Part shown: positions 46,653-56,460 of the stretch, in pieces
How the letters are laid out: each line of letters opens with the position of its first letter
How positions within the stretch are numbered: position 1 is the first letter of the stretch
Assembly: GCF_001625445.1 (NCBI RefSeq)
Contig: NZ_LWHG01000028.1
Location: 372,001-436,000 of the forward strand
From: Haladaptatus sp. R4
GTDB lineage: Archaea > Halobacteriota > Halobacteria > Halobacteriales > Haladaptataceae
Length of the DNA stretch: 64,000 nt
Direction of reading: 5' to 3'
Translations under genes and position numbers: made by a program
Notes under the pieces: generated by a model
Databases searched by the model: none
What the model was told of the DNA's origin: nothing
The model's input: the letters and a program-made list of their open reading frames with translations, nothing else

Positions 46653-47822
46653 ATGAAAGATTACAGTACACGACAGTCGGCGACGGACGACACGACGTTC
46701 ATTTCGGATGGCGGCACCGATTCGGGTTCGAAGCCCCCTCGACCGTCCACCGACGGCGGTATCGACTCGGAACCGGATATCCGCCCCGGCCCCGTCGATC
46801 CCGGGAGCGAGGAGGAACCGACGACGCCGACGACTCCGATGACACCGTTGAGCGACAGCAGGCGCGTTCACGCGCGGTGGTTCGCCCAAGTCGGTGGGCC
46901 GGTCGAAACCGCACCCGTCGTCAGGGACGGGTCGATGTACGTCGGTACCGAGAACGGGTTCGTCTGTAGTATCGACCAGCAGGATGGCGTGAGCAACTGG
47001 CTGTTCCAAGCACCGAACGCGGTCGGGTCGCCGACGCCGGGTGGGGACCTCACCTACGTCGGTGACAGGAGCGGGAACCTGTTCGCACTCGACGGGACGA
47101 ACGGAACGCGTGAATGGTGTTTCGAGTCGGATGCTGGCGTGGAGGAAGCGCCGATACTCGTCGGGAACACGCTGTACGTCGCTTCGCGCGATGGACAGGT
47201 GTCCATGCTCGACGCCGAAACGGGTGAGTTGAAATCGTCCTTCCGAACCCCCGCACGAGCGCTCACGTCCATGCAGATAGCGGGTAATACCCTCTACGCG
47301 ACCGGACTCGACGGTGGGCTGTTCGCCCACGACGTGGACGACGGGGAGGAGTTCTTCCGCTTCGCGCCGTCACTCGCCATCGCGGGCGCTCCCACCGTCG
47401 TCGGTGACACGGCCTACGTCGGGACCGTGGACGGCGACCGAATCTACGCGCTCGACGCCGAAACGGGCAAAACCAAATGGCGGTATCAGACGGACGCCGG
47501 TGTCTGGTCGTCGCCGGTCGCCGTCGGCGGTATCGTTTACACCAGTTCCGCGGACGGGAATATCTTGGCGCTCGACGCGCGGGAGGGGACCGTCAGGTGG
47601 TGTGTCGAAACCGACGCCCGCGTGTGGGGGTCGCCCGTCGTCACGAACGAACTGGTTTACGCCTGCAACGACGACGGCTTGCTGGTCGCGCTCGACCGCG
47701 CCGACGGCCGCACCAGGTGGCATTTCCGAGCACAGGACTCGCTGGTCGGATCGCCAGCGGTCAGCAGCGAATCCGTCTACGTCGGTGACGTGGCCGGGAT
47801 GGTCTACGCCCTGCCGCAGTAA
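46653..47822 (+). CDS. PQQ-like beta-propeller repeat protein
   Basis: A 389-residue protein. After a ~75-residue disordered Ser/Thr/Pro/Asp linker come seven or eight WD/PQQ-like blades with the recurring pattern [16 protein letters not shown]... DG...W.F and [22 protein letters not shown]. It lacks the catalytic residues of alcohol dehydrogenases and has no signal peptide, so it is probably a cytoplasmic scaffold or binding protein. An SD-like ggagga precedes the ATG. Confidence 0.82.
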   Translation: MKDYSTRQSATDDTTFISDGGTDSGSKPPRPSTDGGIDSEPDIRPGPVDPGSEEEPTTPTTPMTPLSDSRRVHARWFAQVGGPVETAPVVRDGSMYVGTENGFVCSIDQQDGVSNWLFQAPNAVGSPTPGGDLTYVGDRSGNLFALDGTNGTREWCFESDAGVEEAPILVGNTLYVASRDGQVSMLDAETGELKSSFRTPARALTSMQIAGNTLYATGLDGGLFAHDVDDGEEFFRFAPSLAIAGAPTVVGDTAYVGTVDGDRIYALDAETGKTKWRYQTDAGVWSSPVAVGGIVYTSSADGNILALDAREGTVRWCVETDARVWGSPVVTNELVYACNDDGLLVALDRADGRTRWHFRAQDSLVGSPAVSSESVYVGDVAGMVYALPQ

Positions 47823-47980
47823 GTCGCTGTCACCGGACTTTCTCCCGATTTTCCCCAGCAACGGCAACCGTCTTCCTCAGTATCGTGCCGTGGTATCTCA
47901 TGCCGACGCAACGACGGATGACAAGGCATTTCTCGTATTACTACCGACTAAACTGGCAAGCCTGTCGGAGGCGTCCAACT

Positions 47981-49255
47981 ATGGCATCTACTGGGAAGCA
48001 GACTACGGACGAACCGGAAACGGCGGTTGAAACGGCACGACGACAACTGGAGCGCGCGGCGGCGCACCTCGACGTGGACCGCGGCACGATCGAGCGCTTG
48101 AAGCACCCCGACCAAGTACACCGGGTTTCGGTGCCGCTGAAGCGGGACAACGGTGACACGGATATCTTCACCGGCTACCGCGCCCAACACGACAGCGTGC
48201 GCGGACCGTTCAAGGGCGGAATGCGCTACCACCCCGGCGTCACCGAAGACGAGTGCGTCGGCCTCTCGATGTGGATGACGTGGAAATGCGCCGTCATGGA
48301 CCTCCCGTTCGGGGGCGCGAAGGGTGGCATCATCGTCAACCCGAAGGAACTCAGCAACGAGGAAAAAGAACGGCTCACCCGCCGCTTCGCCGAGGAACTG
48401 CGCGACTTCATCGGCCCGATGCGCGACATTCCCGCGCCGGACATGGGAACCGACGCGCAGGCGATGGCGTGGTTCATGGACGCCTACTCCATGCAGGAAG
48501 GCGAAACGCAACCCGGCGTCGTCACCGGTAAACCGCCTGTCATTGGCGGGTCCTACGGCCGCGAGGAGTCGCCCGGTCGCTCGGTCGCCATCATCGCCCG
48601 CGAAGCGTGTGAGTATTACGACTACGACCTCGAAGACACGTCGATCGCCATCCAAGGGTTCGGGAGCGTCGGCGCGAACGCCGCCCTCTCGCTCCACGAG
48701 TGGGGTGCGAACGTCGTCGCCGTCTCCGACGTGAACGGTGCGATCTACGACGAGAACGGACTCGACATCGACGCGATTCCGACCCACGAGGAGGAACCCG
48801 AGGCGGTCACGACGTTCGACGGCCACGAGGCGATTCCCAACGAGAAACTCCTCGAACTCGACGTCGACGTGCTCATCCCGGCCGCAATCGGGAACGTCCT
48901 CACCGAGTCGAACGCCCACGACGTCGAGGCGGACATCATCGTCGAGGGTGCGAACGGTCCGACGACGACCACCGCGGACGAGATATTCGAGAAGCGCGGT
49001 ATCCACGTCATTCCGGACATCCTCGCCAACGCGGGCGGGGTGACGGTCTCGTACTTCGAGTGGCTACAGGACATCAACCGCCGCCAGTGGTCGCTCGAAC
49101 GCGTGAACGAGGAACTCGAATCCGAGATGCTCACCGCGTGGGACGACGTCCGATCCGAAGTCGAAGAGCGCGGCGTGACGTGGCGTGACGCCGCGTACAT
49201 CGTCGGCCTCTCGCGTATCGCCGAGGCTCACACGGCGCGCGGACTCTGGCCATAA
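47981..49255 (+). CDS. gdhB: Glutamate dehydrogenase, first copy
   Basis: A 424-residue Glu/Leu/Phe/Val dehydrogenase. The substrate-binding segment is [14 protein letters not shown] with the catalytic lysine in [11 protein letters not shown], and the NAD(P) motif is [36 protein letters not shown] lies in the hinge region. It interconverts 2-oxoglutarate and glutamate. A paralogue lies 1.3 kb downstream. The start at ATG 47981 is supported by similarity with the paralogue's length; gene symbol choice between gdhA and gdhB is uncertain. Confidence 0.9.
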   Translation: MASTGKQTTDEPETAVETARRQLERAAAHLDVDRGTIERLKHPDQVHRVSVPLKRDNGDTDIFTGYRAQHDSVRGPFKGGMRYHPGVTEDECVGLSMWMTWKCAVMDLPFGGAKGGIIVNPKELSNEEKERLTRRFAEELRDFIGPMRDIPAPDMGTDAQAMAWFMDAYSMQEGETQPGVVTGKPPVIGGSYGREESPGRSVAIIAREACEYYDYDLEDTSIAIQGFGSVGANAALSLHEWGANVVAVSDVNGAIYDENGLDIDAIPTHEEEPEAVTTFDGHEAIPNEKLLELDVDVLIPAAIGNVLTESNAHDVEADIIVEGANGPTTTTADEIFEKRGIHVIPDILANAGGVTVSYFEWLQDINRRQWSLERVNEELESEMLTAWDDVRSEVEERGVTWRDAAYIVGLSRIAEAHTARGLWP

Positions 49256-49321
49256 AACGGCAAGCGTCCTTCGGGACGTTTACCAGCGAAATTTTTCTGT
49301 CGTCGTCCGGGGGCAGAACCA

Positions 49322-49522
49322 TCACCGGTCGGACATCCCGGCACCGAGCGCTACGCCGATAGCGATTCCGACCCCCATTCCGAGTGCGATATTATCCAGT
49401 GCGACACCGATACCGGCACCGAGAGCGACGCCAATGCCGATACCGAGCCCCATGTTGGTGTTCGAATCGCCTTCTTCGTCCGCGTCCGACTCTTCCCTTC
49501 CCGACCCTTCCGTTCGTTCCAT
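49322..49522 (-). CDS. Glycine-zipper mini-protein
   Basis: A 66-residue protein. An acidic N-terminus (ERTEGSGREESDADEEGD) precedes two hydrophobic Gly-rich stretches, MGLGIGIGVALGAGIGVAL and MGVGIAIGVALGAG, linked by DNI. The GxGxGxxxG spacing predicts a tight helical hairpin in the membrane. Homologous small proteins seem common in prokaryotes. Function is unknown. Confidence 0.65.
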   Translation of the reverse strand: MERTEGSGREESDADEEGDSNTNMGLGIGIGVALGAGIGVALDNIALGMGVGIAIGVALGAGMSDR

Positions 49523-49666
49523 GCCGACGTACCGAAGGGTGACGGGATAAACCTATCTGGGGAATTTCCGATTCGATACGCTCTTCGAACGCCGAGATCG
49601 GGACGCCGAGGGTGCACGAACGAACCCGTTCGGTGGGTTGAAATCGACGCCACGCGTCGTTCCCGT

Positions 49667-50512
49667 ATGCCACGACGAAGCGTCATGTTCACGCCGGGCG
49701 ACCGCCCGGAGATGATGCGAAAAGCACCCGGAGCAGGGGCCGACGTGATCGTGTTCGACTTGGAGGACGCGGTCTCCCCCGATCGAAAGGACGAAGCCCG
49801 CGAGGCCGTCCGTGACGTGCTCACGGACCCGGCGTTCGACCCGGACTGTGAGGTGTGTGTTCGCGTCAACCCGACGGGGATCGCGGCGGACGACGACCTC
49901 CGTGGAATCGCCGACGGTGCCGACGCCATCGATTCGGTCATGCTGCCGAAAACGGAATCGGGCGACGATACCGAGACGCTGGTTCGACTGCTCCACGAAC
50001 ACGACTGTCGGGTCCCGATCCTCGCGCTGGTCGAGACGGCGAGCGGGGTTCTCAACGCCGCGGAGATCGCGGCGGTGGACGAAACGGCCGCACTCGTGTT
50101 CGGGGCGGAGGACCTGTCGGCGGACATCGGCGCGACTCGAACCAACGAGGGGACCGAGGTGCTCTACGCCCGGGAACACGTCGTCATCGCGGCGAGCGCC
50201 AACGGCGTCGACGCCATCGATACCGTCTACACCGATTTCGGAGATACGGAGGGGTTGAGCGAGGAGACGGAGTTCGCCATCCGACTCGGCTACGACGGAA
50301 AGATGGCGATCCATCCGGCACAGGTCGCGCCCATCAACGAGGCGTTCACGCCCGACCCGGAGCGGGTGGAGTGGGCCGAAGCCGTCCTGACGGCGAAAGC
50401 GGACGCCGACGAGGACGGACGCGGCGTTTTCAGAGTCGACGGTGAAATGATAGATGCGCCGCTCATCGCCCAAGCGGAGCGTATCGTGGAGTACGCGGAC
50501 GCTGACAACTGA
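49667..50512 (+). CDS. HpcH/HpaI aldolase, CitE-like CoA ester lyase
   Basis: A 281-residue TIM barrel. MPRRSVMFTPGDRPEMMRKA is followed by VIVFDLEDAVSPDRKDEAR (metal ligands E and D), PKTESGDD, LVETASGVL and AEDLSADIGATRT. C-terminal DGKMAIHPAQV is typical of citrate lyase beta/malyl-CoA lyase family. It cleaves a CoA ester such as malyl-CoA or citramalyl-CoA; the substrate is not determined. It sits between two glutamate dehydrogenases. Confidence 0.85.
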   Translation: MPRRSVMFTPGDRPEMMRKAPGAGADVIVFDLEDAVSPDRKDEAREAVRDVLTDPAFDPDCEVCVRVNPTGIAADDDLRGIADGADAIDSVMLPKTESGDDTETLVRLLHEHDCRVPILALVETASGVLNAAEIAAVDETAALVFGAEDLSADIGATRTNEGTEVLYAREHVVIAASANGVDAIDTVYTDFGDTEGLSEETEFAIRLGYDGKMAIHPAQVAPINEAFTPDPERVEWAEAVLTAKADADEDGRGVFRVDGEMIDAPLIAQAERIVEYADADN

Positions 50513-50521
50513 CCCTCTTCC

Positions 50522-50542
50522 TTATACCTCATTTAGGTATAA
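50522..50542. promoter_or_regulatory. Inverted repeat upstream of second glutamate dehydrogenase
   Basis: TTATACCT and AGGTATAA form perfect 8-bp arms around 5 bp (catttt-like spacer cattt). It lies 10 bp after the citE stop and 55 bp before the gdh ATG, and overlaps a TATA-like gtataata. It may be an operator for the gdh gene or a terminator for the lyase gene. Confidence 0.5.
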
Positions 50543-50596
50543 TAGTTCATGGTTATTTCGTCACGTTTAACAGTGGGTGGGTGGGACTGACATACG

Positions 50597-51853
50597 ATGT
50601 CCGAACAAGCTAATCCGTTCGAGAGCTTGCAGGAACAGATAGACGACGCGTCCGAATATCTCGACGCGTCCCCTGACGTTTTCGAGCGGCTCAAGCACCC
50701 CCAGCGGATTCTCGAGACGAATCTCTCTGTCGAGATGGACGACGGGTCCATCGAAGTGTTCAAAGCCTTCCGTTCGCAGTTCAACGGCGACCGCGGCCCG
50801 TACAAAGGTGGCATCCGCTACCACCCCAACGTCTCCCGCGACGAAGTGAAAGCCCTCTCCGGGTGGATGGTCTACAAGACCGCCGTGGTTGATATCCCCT
50901 ACGGCGGCGGGAAAGGCGGTATCGTCATCGACCCCGACGAGTACAGCGAGGCCGAACTGGAGCGTATCACGCGTTCGTTCGCCAAGGAACTCCGCCCGTT
51001 CATCGGCGTCGACCAGGACATTCCCGCGCCGGACGTGAACACCGGCCAGCGCGAGATGAACTGGATCAAGGACACCTACGAGAAACTCGAAAACACGACC
51101 GAACCGGGCGTCATCACGGGTAAAGCGCTCGAAAGCGGCGGCAGCGAAGGCCGCGTCGAGGCGACGGGTCGCTCGACCATGCTCACCGCTCGTGAGGCGT
51201 TCGACTACCTCGGCAAGGAGATGGACGGCGCAACCGTCGCCGTGCAGGGCTACGGGAACGCCGGATGGATTGCCGCGAAACTCATCGAAAACCTCGGCGC
51301 GAAGATAGTCGCCGTCTCGGACTCCAGCGGCGGTATCTACAACCCCGACGGACTCCACGCCCGCGACGTCAAGGACCACAAGAACGAGACCGGTAGCGTC
51401 GTCGAGTACGCCGGTGCCGAAGAGGAAATCAGCAACGAGGAACTCCTCACGCTCGACGTGGACCTGCTCGTTCCCGCGGCGCTCGAAAACGCCATCGACG
51501 GTGACCTCGCGAAGGACGTTCAGGCGGACGTCATCGTGGAAGCCGCGAACGGCCCGCTCACGCCGGACGCCGACGACGTGCTCACGGAGCGCGACGTCCA
51601 CGTCTTCCCCGACATCCTCGCCAACGCGGGCGGGGTGACGGTCTCGTACTTCGAATGGGTCCAGAACCGCCAGCGCTTCTACTGGTCGGAAGAGCGCGTC
51701 AACGAGGAACTCGAAGACGTCATCGTCTCCGCGTTCGGCGACCTGACGGACGCCTACGAGGCGAACGACCTGCCGAACTTCCGGACCGCGGCCTACGTCG
51801 TCGCCCTCCAGCGCGTCATCGACTCCTACACCGAGAGCGGCAACTGGCCATAA
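50597..51853 (+). CDS. gdhA: Glutamate dehydrogenase, second copy
   Basis: A 418-residue Glu/Leu/Phe/Val dehydrogenase. [14 protein letters not shown] and [11 protein letters not shown] carry the substrate and catalytic lysine sites; the nucleotide-binding motif is [19 protein letters not shown]. It shares [16 protein letters not shown] with the upstream copy but differs in the Rossmann turn (GYGNAG against GFGSVG), so cofactor preference may differ. It is likely the main ammonium-assimilating or catabolic form; which is which cannot be told. Confidence 0.92.
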   Translation: MSEQANPFESLQEQIDDASEYLDASPDVFERLKHPQRILETNLSVEMDDGSIEVFKAFRSQFNGDRGPYKGGIRYHPNVSRDEVKALSGWMVYKTAVVDIPYGGGKGGIVIDPDEYSEAELERITRSFAKELRPFIGVDQDIPAPDVNTGQREMNWIKDTYEKLENTTEPGVITGKALESGGSEGRVEATGRSTMLTAREAFDYLGKEMDGATVAVQGYGNAGWIAAKLIENLGAKIVAVSDSSGGIYNPDGLHARDVKDHKNETGSVVEYAGAEEEISNEELLTLDVDLLVPAALENAIDGDLAKDVQADVIVEAANGPLTPDADDVLTERDVHVFPDILANAGGVTVSYFEWVQNRQRFYWSEERVNEELEDVIVSAFGDLTDAYEANDLPNFRTAAYVVALQRVIDSYTESGNWP

Positions 51854-51995
51854 CAGCCGAATAACGCCTCTCCCACGGCGGGTTTCGACTGACAGAAGTT
51901 CGATTCGAACACCTTTTTCGGCCCGGCAGTTGCGTGCGAACGGAGAGCATCCTCCCACCGAAGCGTACTTTCCACCGGGATAGAGATATCATCTA

Positions 51996-52649
51996 ATGAC
52001 GACTGCCGTTTACTTCGACCTCGACAACACCCTCCTCGAATACACCGCTTCGTTCGGGGAGATAACTGCGGGGTCGTTGCCCGTCGAACCGACCGAGGAG
52101 ATGCTGGTACGGTACTCGGATGCGGTGTTGGGGGCCATTACGGAACTGCAATCGAACCCGTACGAACGCGCCTTCGCCGCGGTCTGTGAGGAACACGGTC
52201 TCGATTCGGACCCGAGTACGTTGGCGACACGGCACATCGAAAACGAGGCCGAAGCCACGCGCATCCAACCGGCCGTACGGCGGTTGGTCGAAACCGTTTC
52301 CGCTCGACACCCGACCGGAATCCTCACGAACGGGGACGGGCGGGCACAACGGCGAAAGATCGAAGCGCACGGACTCGAAACGCTCGTCGACACCGTCATC
52401 GTCTCGAACGAGTTCGGTGCCCGGAAACCCGACCCGGAAATCTTCGAGGAAGCGAAACGGCGACTCGACGCGGACGAGTACATCTATATCGGCGACACCT
52501 TCGAAGAGGACATCGTCCCCGCCCGCGAGCAGGGATTCGGAACGGTGTACGTCGGCGACGAATCACGACCGGCGGCCCCGGTCTCGGCCGCCGATATGAC
52601 GGAACTCGCGGACGTACTCCTCCCGTTGATCGAAACGAAGGGGAAATAA
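51996..52649 (+). CDS. HAD-family hydrolase
   Basis: A 217-residue haloacid-dehalogenase-like phosphatase. Motif I YFDLDNTLLEY is at residues 6-16 with both aspartates; motif II is GILTNGDG; motif III lysine is in FGARKPDPEIF; motif IV is IYIGDTFEEDI. A four-helix C1 cap fits between motifs I and II. It dephosphorylates a small metabolite such as 2-phosphoglycolate or a sugar phosphate; this is not resolved. Confidence 0.88.
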   Translation: MTTAVYFDLDNTLLEYTASFGEITAGSLPVEPTEEMLVRYSDAVLGAITELQSNPYERAFAAVCEEHGLDSDPSTLATRHIENEAEATRIQPAVRRLVETVSARHPTGILTNGDGRAQRRKIEAHGLETLVDTVIVSNEFGARKPDPEIFEEAKRRLDADEYIYIGDTFEEDIVPAREQGFGTVYVGDESRPAAPVSAADMTELADVLLPLIETKGK

Positions 52650-52761
52650 GAGAACCATCAGAAGCGAACGGAGAAGGACCGTCGAAAGCGGACGGGAACG
52701 AGGAGTCTGAAAGGGAGACGAAAGGGCGTCATCTGCCACTGAGCACACGACAAATTAAAGG

Positions 52762-52777
52762 TTTAGAAGCGTCTAAT
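52762..52777. promoter_or_regulatory. DtxR-type box at its own regulator's promoter
   Basis: TTTAGAAGCGTCTAAT shares the TTTAG-N6-CTAA frame with the two iron boxes at 35916 and 35952. It lies between a TATA-like aaattaaa (52752-52759) and the start of the DtxR gene, 11 bp before ATG 52789. This suggests autoregulation. Confidence 0.6.
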
Positions 52778-52788
52778 CCCCGGTAGTG

Positions 52789-53458
52789 ATGCTGAGCGAC
52801 GTGATGGAGGACTACTTGAAGGCCATCTATACGCTCCAGACGGAGGACGGGGGTCCGGTAGCGACCTCCGAAATCGCGGACTATCTGGGAGTAACACCGC
52901 CGACGGTCACCAGTATGGTCGAAAAGTTGACCGACCGCGGACTGCTCGATCGAGAGAAGTACAAGGGGGTGGAACTCACCGCCGAGGGCGAGACGGTTGC
53001 GCTCGAAGTGCTCCGTCACCACCGACTGCTGGAAGCCTACCTGACGGAACATCTGGACTACTCGTGGAGCGAAGTCCACGCCGAAGCCGACCGCCTCGAA
53101 CACCACATCAGCGAGGAGTTCGAACAGCGCGTCGCCGAGCGCTCGGGAATCCGACCATCGACCCCCACGGGGACCCGATTCCCGACGCGAACCTCTCGCC
53201 CATCGAGGAGGACGACACGACGCGGCTGAGCGAACACGAGGCCGGTCAACACGTCGTCGTGGCGCGCGTCAGCGACCGCGAGACGAGGAGTTGCGCTACC
53301 TCGCCGAAGCGGGTATTTCGCCGGGAACGGAACTCGAAATCGTCGACGTCGCCCCGTTCGGCATGGTAACCGTGTCCGTCGTCGGTGGCGAACAGAGCCT
53401 TCCGGAAAGCGTCGCTCGGTCGATTCGCGTCCGGGCAGTCGTCGAAGAAATCGCCTGA
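52789..53458 (+). pseudogene. DtxR/MntR-family metal-dependent regulator, twice frameshifted
   Basis: An N-terminal winged helix (VMEDYLKAIYTLQTEDGGPV, ADYLGVTPPTVTSMVEKL) and the metal-binding dimerisation domain (LRHHRLLEAYLTEHLDYSW, EADRLEHHISEEFEQRV) are intact. Frames change at ~53140 and again at ~53289, each by one base. The rejoined C-terminus has GNPTIDPHGDPIP, then a FeoA/SH3-like domain (HEAGQHVVVARVSD ... LRYLAEAGISPGTELEIVDV). Total is about 224 residues. It is two bases ahead of a TMEM165/GDT1 gene, so it is likely a manganese (MntR-like) or iron regulator. Confidence 0.82.
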
Positions 53459-53459
53459 G

Positions 53460-54176
53460 ATGGTCGGAGAACCGACGCCGTTAGCGGCGGGTCTCCAAGG
53501 GATCATCCACCGCTACGACGGCTACGGCCCGCTCCTCGCCGCCTTTCTCGCCAACCTGCTCGCCACCTTCGGGGACAAAGGACAACTCGTCGTCGTCACC
53601 CTCGCGTCACGCTACGACGCGAAGAAGGTATTTCTCGGCGCGATGGCGGCGTTTTCGTTGTGGAGCACCGTCGAAATCGCGTTCGGTCACATCGTCGAAT
53701 CCACCCTCCCCGGGAACGCGATCACGGTACTGACCGGCGGTTTGTTCGTCATCTTCGGGCTCTGGACGTTGACGAACGCGGTGCCGAAGTTCGCCGAGGA
53801 CTCCTCGTCAGACCCGCCGCTCGTAACCGGCGGCGGAATGGACGTGGGTACGACCGGGAGGCTGATTCCGGACGGGTTACTGAATCGGATGGGTGCCTAC
53901 GGCGGCGTGCTTTCGACGTTCGTCTTCATCATGTTCGCCGAGTTCGGCGACAAGACCCAACTGCTGACGATCAACCTCTCGACGACGTTCCCGCACTCGC
54001 CGCTTTCGATATTCGTCGGCGTCATCGCGGCGCTCGGTCTCAGGACGGGACTCGACGCCTTCATCGGCGAGCGCTTCGAGCGCGTCCTCCCGACGAAGTG
54101 GCTCGAACTCGTCGCGTCGCTCGTCTTCCTCGCCTTCGGCGCGCTCGTCTTCGCCGAATGGCTCGGGTTCCCGTGA
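53460..54176 (+). CDS. TMEM165/GDT1 (UPF0016) cation transporter
   Basis: A 238-residue membrane protein with six predicted helices and two copies of the family's E-x-G-D-K-[TS] motif. The second copy is intact (FAEFGDKTQLLTINL); the first reads LLATFGDKGQLVVV, lacking the glutamate and the Thr/Ser. It belongs to a family implicated in Mn2+ (and Ca2+) export. ATG 53460 lies one base past the stop of a DtxR gene, so the pair is a metal-homeostasis operon. Confidence 0.88.
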   Translation: MVGEPTPLAAGLQGIIHRYDGYGPLLAAFLANLLATFGDKGQLVVVTLASRYDAKKVFLGAMAAFSLWSTVEIAFGHIVESTLPGNAITVLTGGLFVIFGLWTLTNAVPKFAEDSSSDPPLVTGGGMDVGTTGRLIPDGLLNRMGAYGGVLSTFVFIMFAEFGDKTQLLTINLSTTFPHSPLSIFVGVIAALGLRTGLDAFIGERFERVLPTKWLELVASLVFLAFGALVFAEWLGFP

Positions 54177-54247
54177 CCTCCCCGCGCCACTCACCTCTTT
54201 CCCCTAACCGCGGTCTTTTACTCACCCCAACCCAAACTGGGTGACAG

Positions 54248-54904
54248 ATGCTTGCCGCACTCGTCTCGGCGTTCGCGGGGGTCGTTCTCGGACTCTCGCT
54301 CGCCGCACCACCGGGTCCGATGAACGCGGTCATCGCCGAGGAGAGCGTTCTCCGCGGGTGGCGGTCGGGCTTTTTCGCCGGACTCGGTGCGATGACCGCC
54401 GACGCGTGCTTTTTCGTCCTCGCACTCGCGGGCGTCGTCACGGTCGTTCGGGAAGCCCCGCTCGTCCGCGGACTCATGGTCGGTGTCGGCGGGGTATTGA
54501 TGCTGTATTTCGCCTACGGCGCGGCGAAGGACGCCACCTCCACGTTCACCACGGACTCAGTGGACGAGGACGCGAGGGGGTTCCGGAAGGCGTTCGCGCT
54601 CGCCATCACGAACCCGTTTCAGATCATCTGGTGGCTCACGGCCGGCGTCGGTCTGCTCGACCCCGGTCAGTTCGACGTGCTCTCGGGACTCCCCGGACAA
54701 CTCACGGTTTCGACCGGCGGGCCGATAATCATCGTCGGTTTCTTTTTGGGCATCGCGTGCTGGATCACCGGTTTTCCGGCGGCGCTGTCCGCGGCAGAAA
54801 AGCGGATCGACTCGCTCGCACCGGCCGTCGCCTACATCAGTGCGGGAATTCTCGCGCTGGCGGGGGTTTCGTTCCTCTACGACGCCGTGACGACGCTCGC
54901 ATAA
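54248..54904 (+). CDS. LysE-family amino-acid exporter
   Basis: A 218-residue membrane protein with six helices and the family's N-terminal signature GLSLAAPPGPMNAVIAEESVLRGW, RSGFFAGLGAMTADACFF and ITNPFQIIWWLTAG. It exports amino acids or similar small solutes. The gap to the upstream transporter is 71 bp, so it may have its own promoter. Confidence 0.88.
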   Translation: MLAALVSAFAGVVLGLSLAAPPGPMNAVIAEESVLRGWRSGFFAGLGAMTADACFFVLALAGVVTVVREAPLVRGLMVGVGGVLMLYFAYGAAKDATSTFTTDSVDEDARGFRKAFALAITNPFQIIWWLTAGVGLLDPGQFDVLSGLPGQLTVSTGGPIIIVGFFLGIACWITGFPAALSAAEKRIDSLAPAVAYISAGILALAGVSFLYDAVTTLA

Positions 54905-54937
54905 AATAGTCGGATTCGAATACGATCTTCCGTCCAG

Positions 54938-55645
54938 TCAGCGTCCGGTGCCGCGGGGCGACCCCGACGGTTCGGCGTCCATCTCTGGGACTTCGTCTTC
55001 GAGCCATTCGCGGAACCACTTCACGCGCTTGAGTCTGCGGTGAGCGATGTCCTGTGCCGTCTCGCTCTGCACGCGGGAAGACGCGTCCTTGCCGCGTTCG
55101 AGGACTCGGTCGACCATCTCGGCGGCGGCCATGTGCGTCCGCGCCTCGTATCCCATGCGCAACAACATCAGTGCGGTCCCGTTCGCGCCGACCTTGTCGA
55201 GCATGTCGGCTTCGATGAGGGACTGGGCCTCCTTCGAGAGGCGCGAGAGGTCGCCCTGATAGGAGTGGTCTTCGACGGCTTTGCACACCTGATCGACGAA
55301 CGATTCGGGGAACTCGCCGTGCGATTCGAGATACTCGCGGGCGACCCGCGCACCTTCCTCGGCGTGGACTTCCTGATCCGCGTCGAGTTTGGCGATGTCG
55401 TGAAACAGCGAGGCGACGCGGGCGACGTCCACGTCTGCCCCTTCGCGTTCCGCAATCGTTTCCGCGAGGTTCACGACGTTGAGAATGTGGTTGAATCGGT
55501 AATCCGCGGAGTGCCACGGGTACCACCGCATGCGTCCCCCTCCCTCCTCGTTTTGTACGCTCGCATCGAGATACTCGTACACGAACGTCTTCATCTCCTC
55601 GAATTCGGGATCGGAGACGGGTGAACCCTTAATTTCGACACCCAC
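54938..55645 (-). CDS. HD-domain phosphohydrolase
   Basis: A 235-residue protein with an HD domain. The first histidine is in FNHILNVVNLAETIA, the HD doublet in VASLFHDIAKLD, then HAEEGARVAREYL and AVEDHSYQGD. It probably cleaves phosphodiesters or nucleotides. The GTG at 55645 (MGVEIKGSPVSD) is preferred as start since the sequence before the HD core looks conserved in character. It is convergent with LysE. Confidence 0.82.
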   Translation of the reverse strand: MGVEIKGSPVSDPEFEEMKTFVYEYLDASVQNEEGGGRMRWYPWHSADYRFNHILNVVNLAETIAEREGADVDVARVASLFHDIAKLDADQEVHAEEGARVAREYLESHGEFPESFVDQVCKAVEDHSYQGDLSRLSKEAQSLIEADMLDKVGANGTALMLLRMGYEARTHMAAAEMVDRVLERGKDASSRVQSETAQDIAHRRLKRVKWFREWLEDEVPEMDAEPSGSPRGTGR

Positions 55646-55755
55646 AAAAATCCCTCCATCGTTCAGTATTCGTACTCATTACTGATACAAACGCACGATT
55701 CGCTCTTTAGCGTTACGACGAGGTCATTAAGTCCCGGGTGTTCTTCTCCCCGTGT

Positions 55756-56460
55756 ATGACCGATGCGTTGTACCTCGAAGCGACCGAGGAACGGGAATTC
55801 GAAGCCACAGTCGAGCGCGTCGTCGACGACCGCGTCGTGCTCGACCGAACGCTGTTCTACCCGGAAGGCGGTGGCCAACCCTTCGATACGGGGGTTCTCG
55901 TAGCCGACGGCGAGACGTGGAACGTCACCGACGTACAGAAGAAGGACACCGTCTACCACACCGTCGATGGAACCCCGCCCGAAGCGGGGACGACCGTCAC
56001 CGGACGAATCGACTGGGACCGACGCTACGCCCACATGCAGTATCACACCGCCCAGCACCTCCTCTCGGCGGTGTTGTTGGACGAGTACGACGCGAGCACG
56101 ACCGGAAACCAGTTGTACACCGACCGCGCCCGAATCGACTGTGCCTACGAACGGTTCACCGACGAGGAGTTCGCCCACATCGAGTCGGTCATGAACGACC
56201 GCATCGAGGACGGACTGGAAGTCTTGTGGTACGAACTGGACCGCGAGGAAGCCGAGTCCTCCCTCGACCCGGAGCGAACGCGGATCCACCTGCTTCCCGA
56301 AAGCATCCGCGAAATCCGTATCGTGGAGATCGAAGCGTTCGACAAAACCGCCTGTGCGGGGACACACGTCCGACGGACCGACGAACTCGGGGAGTTCCGG
56401 ATTACCGGCCGGGAGACCAAAGGAAGCGACGAAGAGCGATTGAAGTTCGTGCTGGATTAG
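55756..56460 (+). CDS. alaX: Alanyl-tRNA editing protein AlaX
   Basis: A 234-residue trans-editing protein. The N-terminal beta domain (TLFYPEGGGQPFDTGVL) is followed by the zinc motif HTAQHLLSAVLL (HxxxH) and CAGTHVRRTDELGEF with the Cys and His ligands. It hydrolyses mischarged Ser- or Gly-tRNA(Ala). ATG 55756 was taken as the start, since it is close to the family start. Its 3' end overlaps the convergent phosphoesterase by 4 bp. Confidence 0.9.
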   Translation: MTDALYLEATEEREFEATVERVVDDRVVLDRTLFYPEGGGQPFDTGVLVADGETWNVTDVQKKDTVYHTVDGTPPEAGTTVTGRIDWDRRYAHMQYHTAQHLLSAVLLDEYDASTTGNQLYTDRARIDCAYERFTDEEFAHIESVMNDRIEDGLEVLWYELDREEAESSLDPERTRIHLLPESIREIRIVEIEAFDKTACAGTHVRRTDELGEFRITGRETKGSDEERLKFVLD

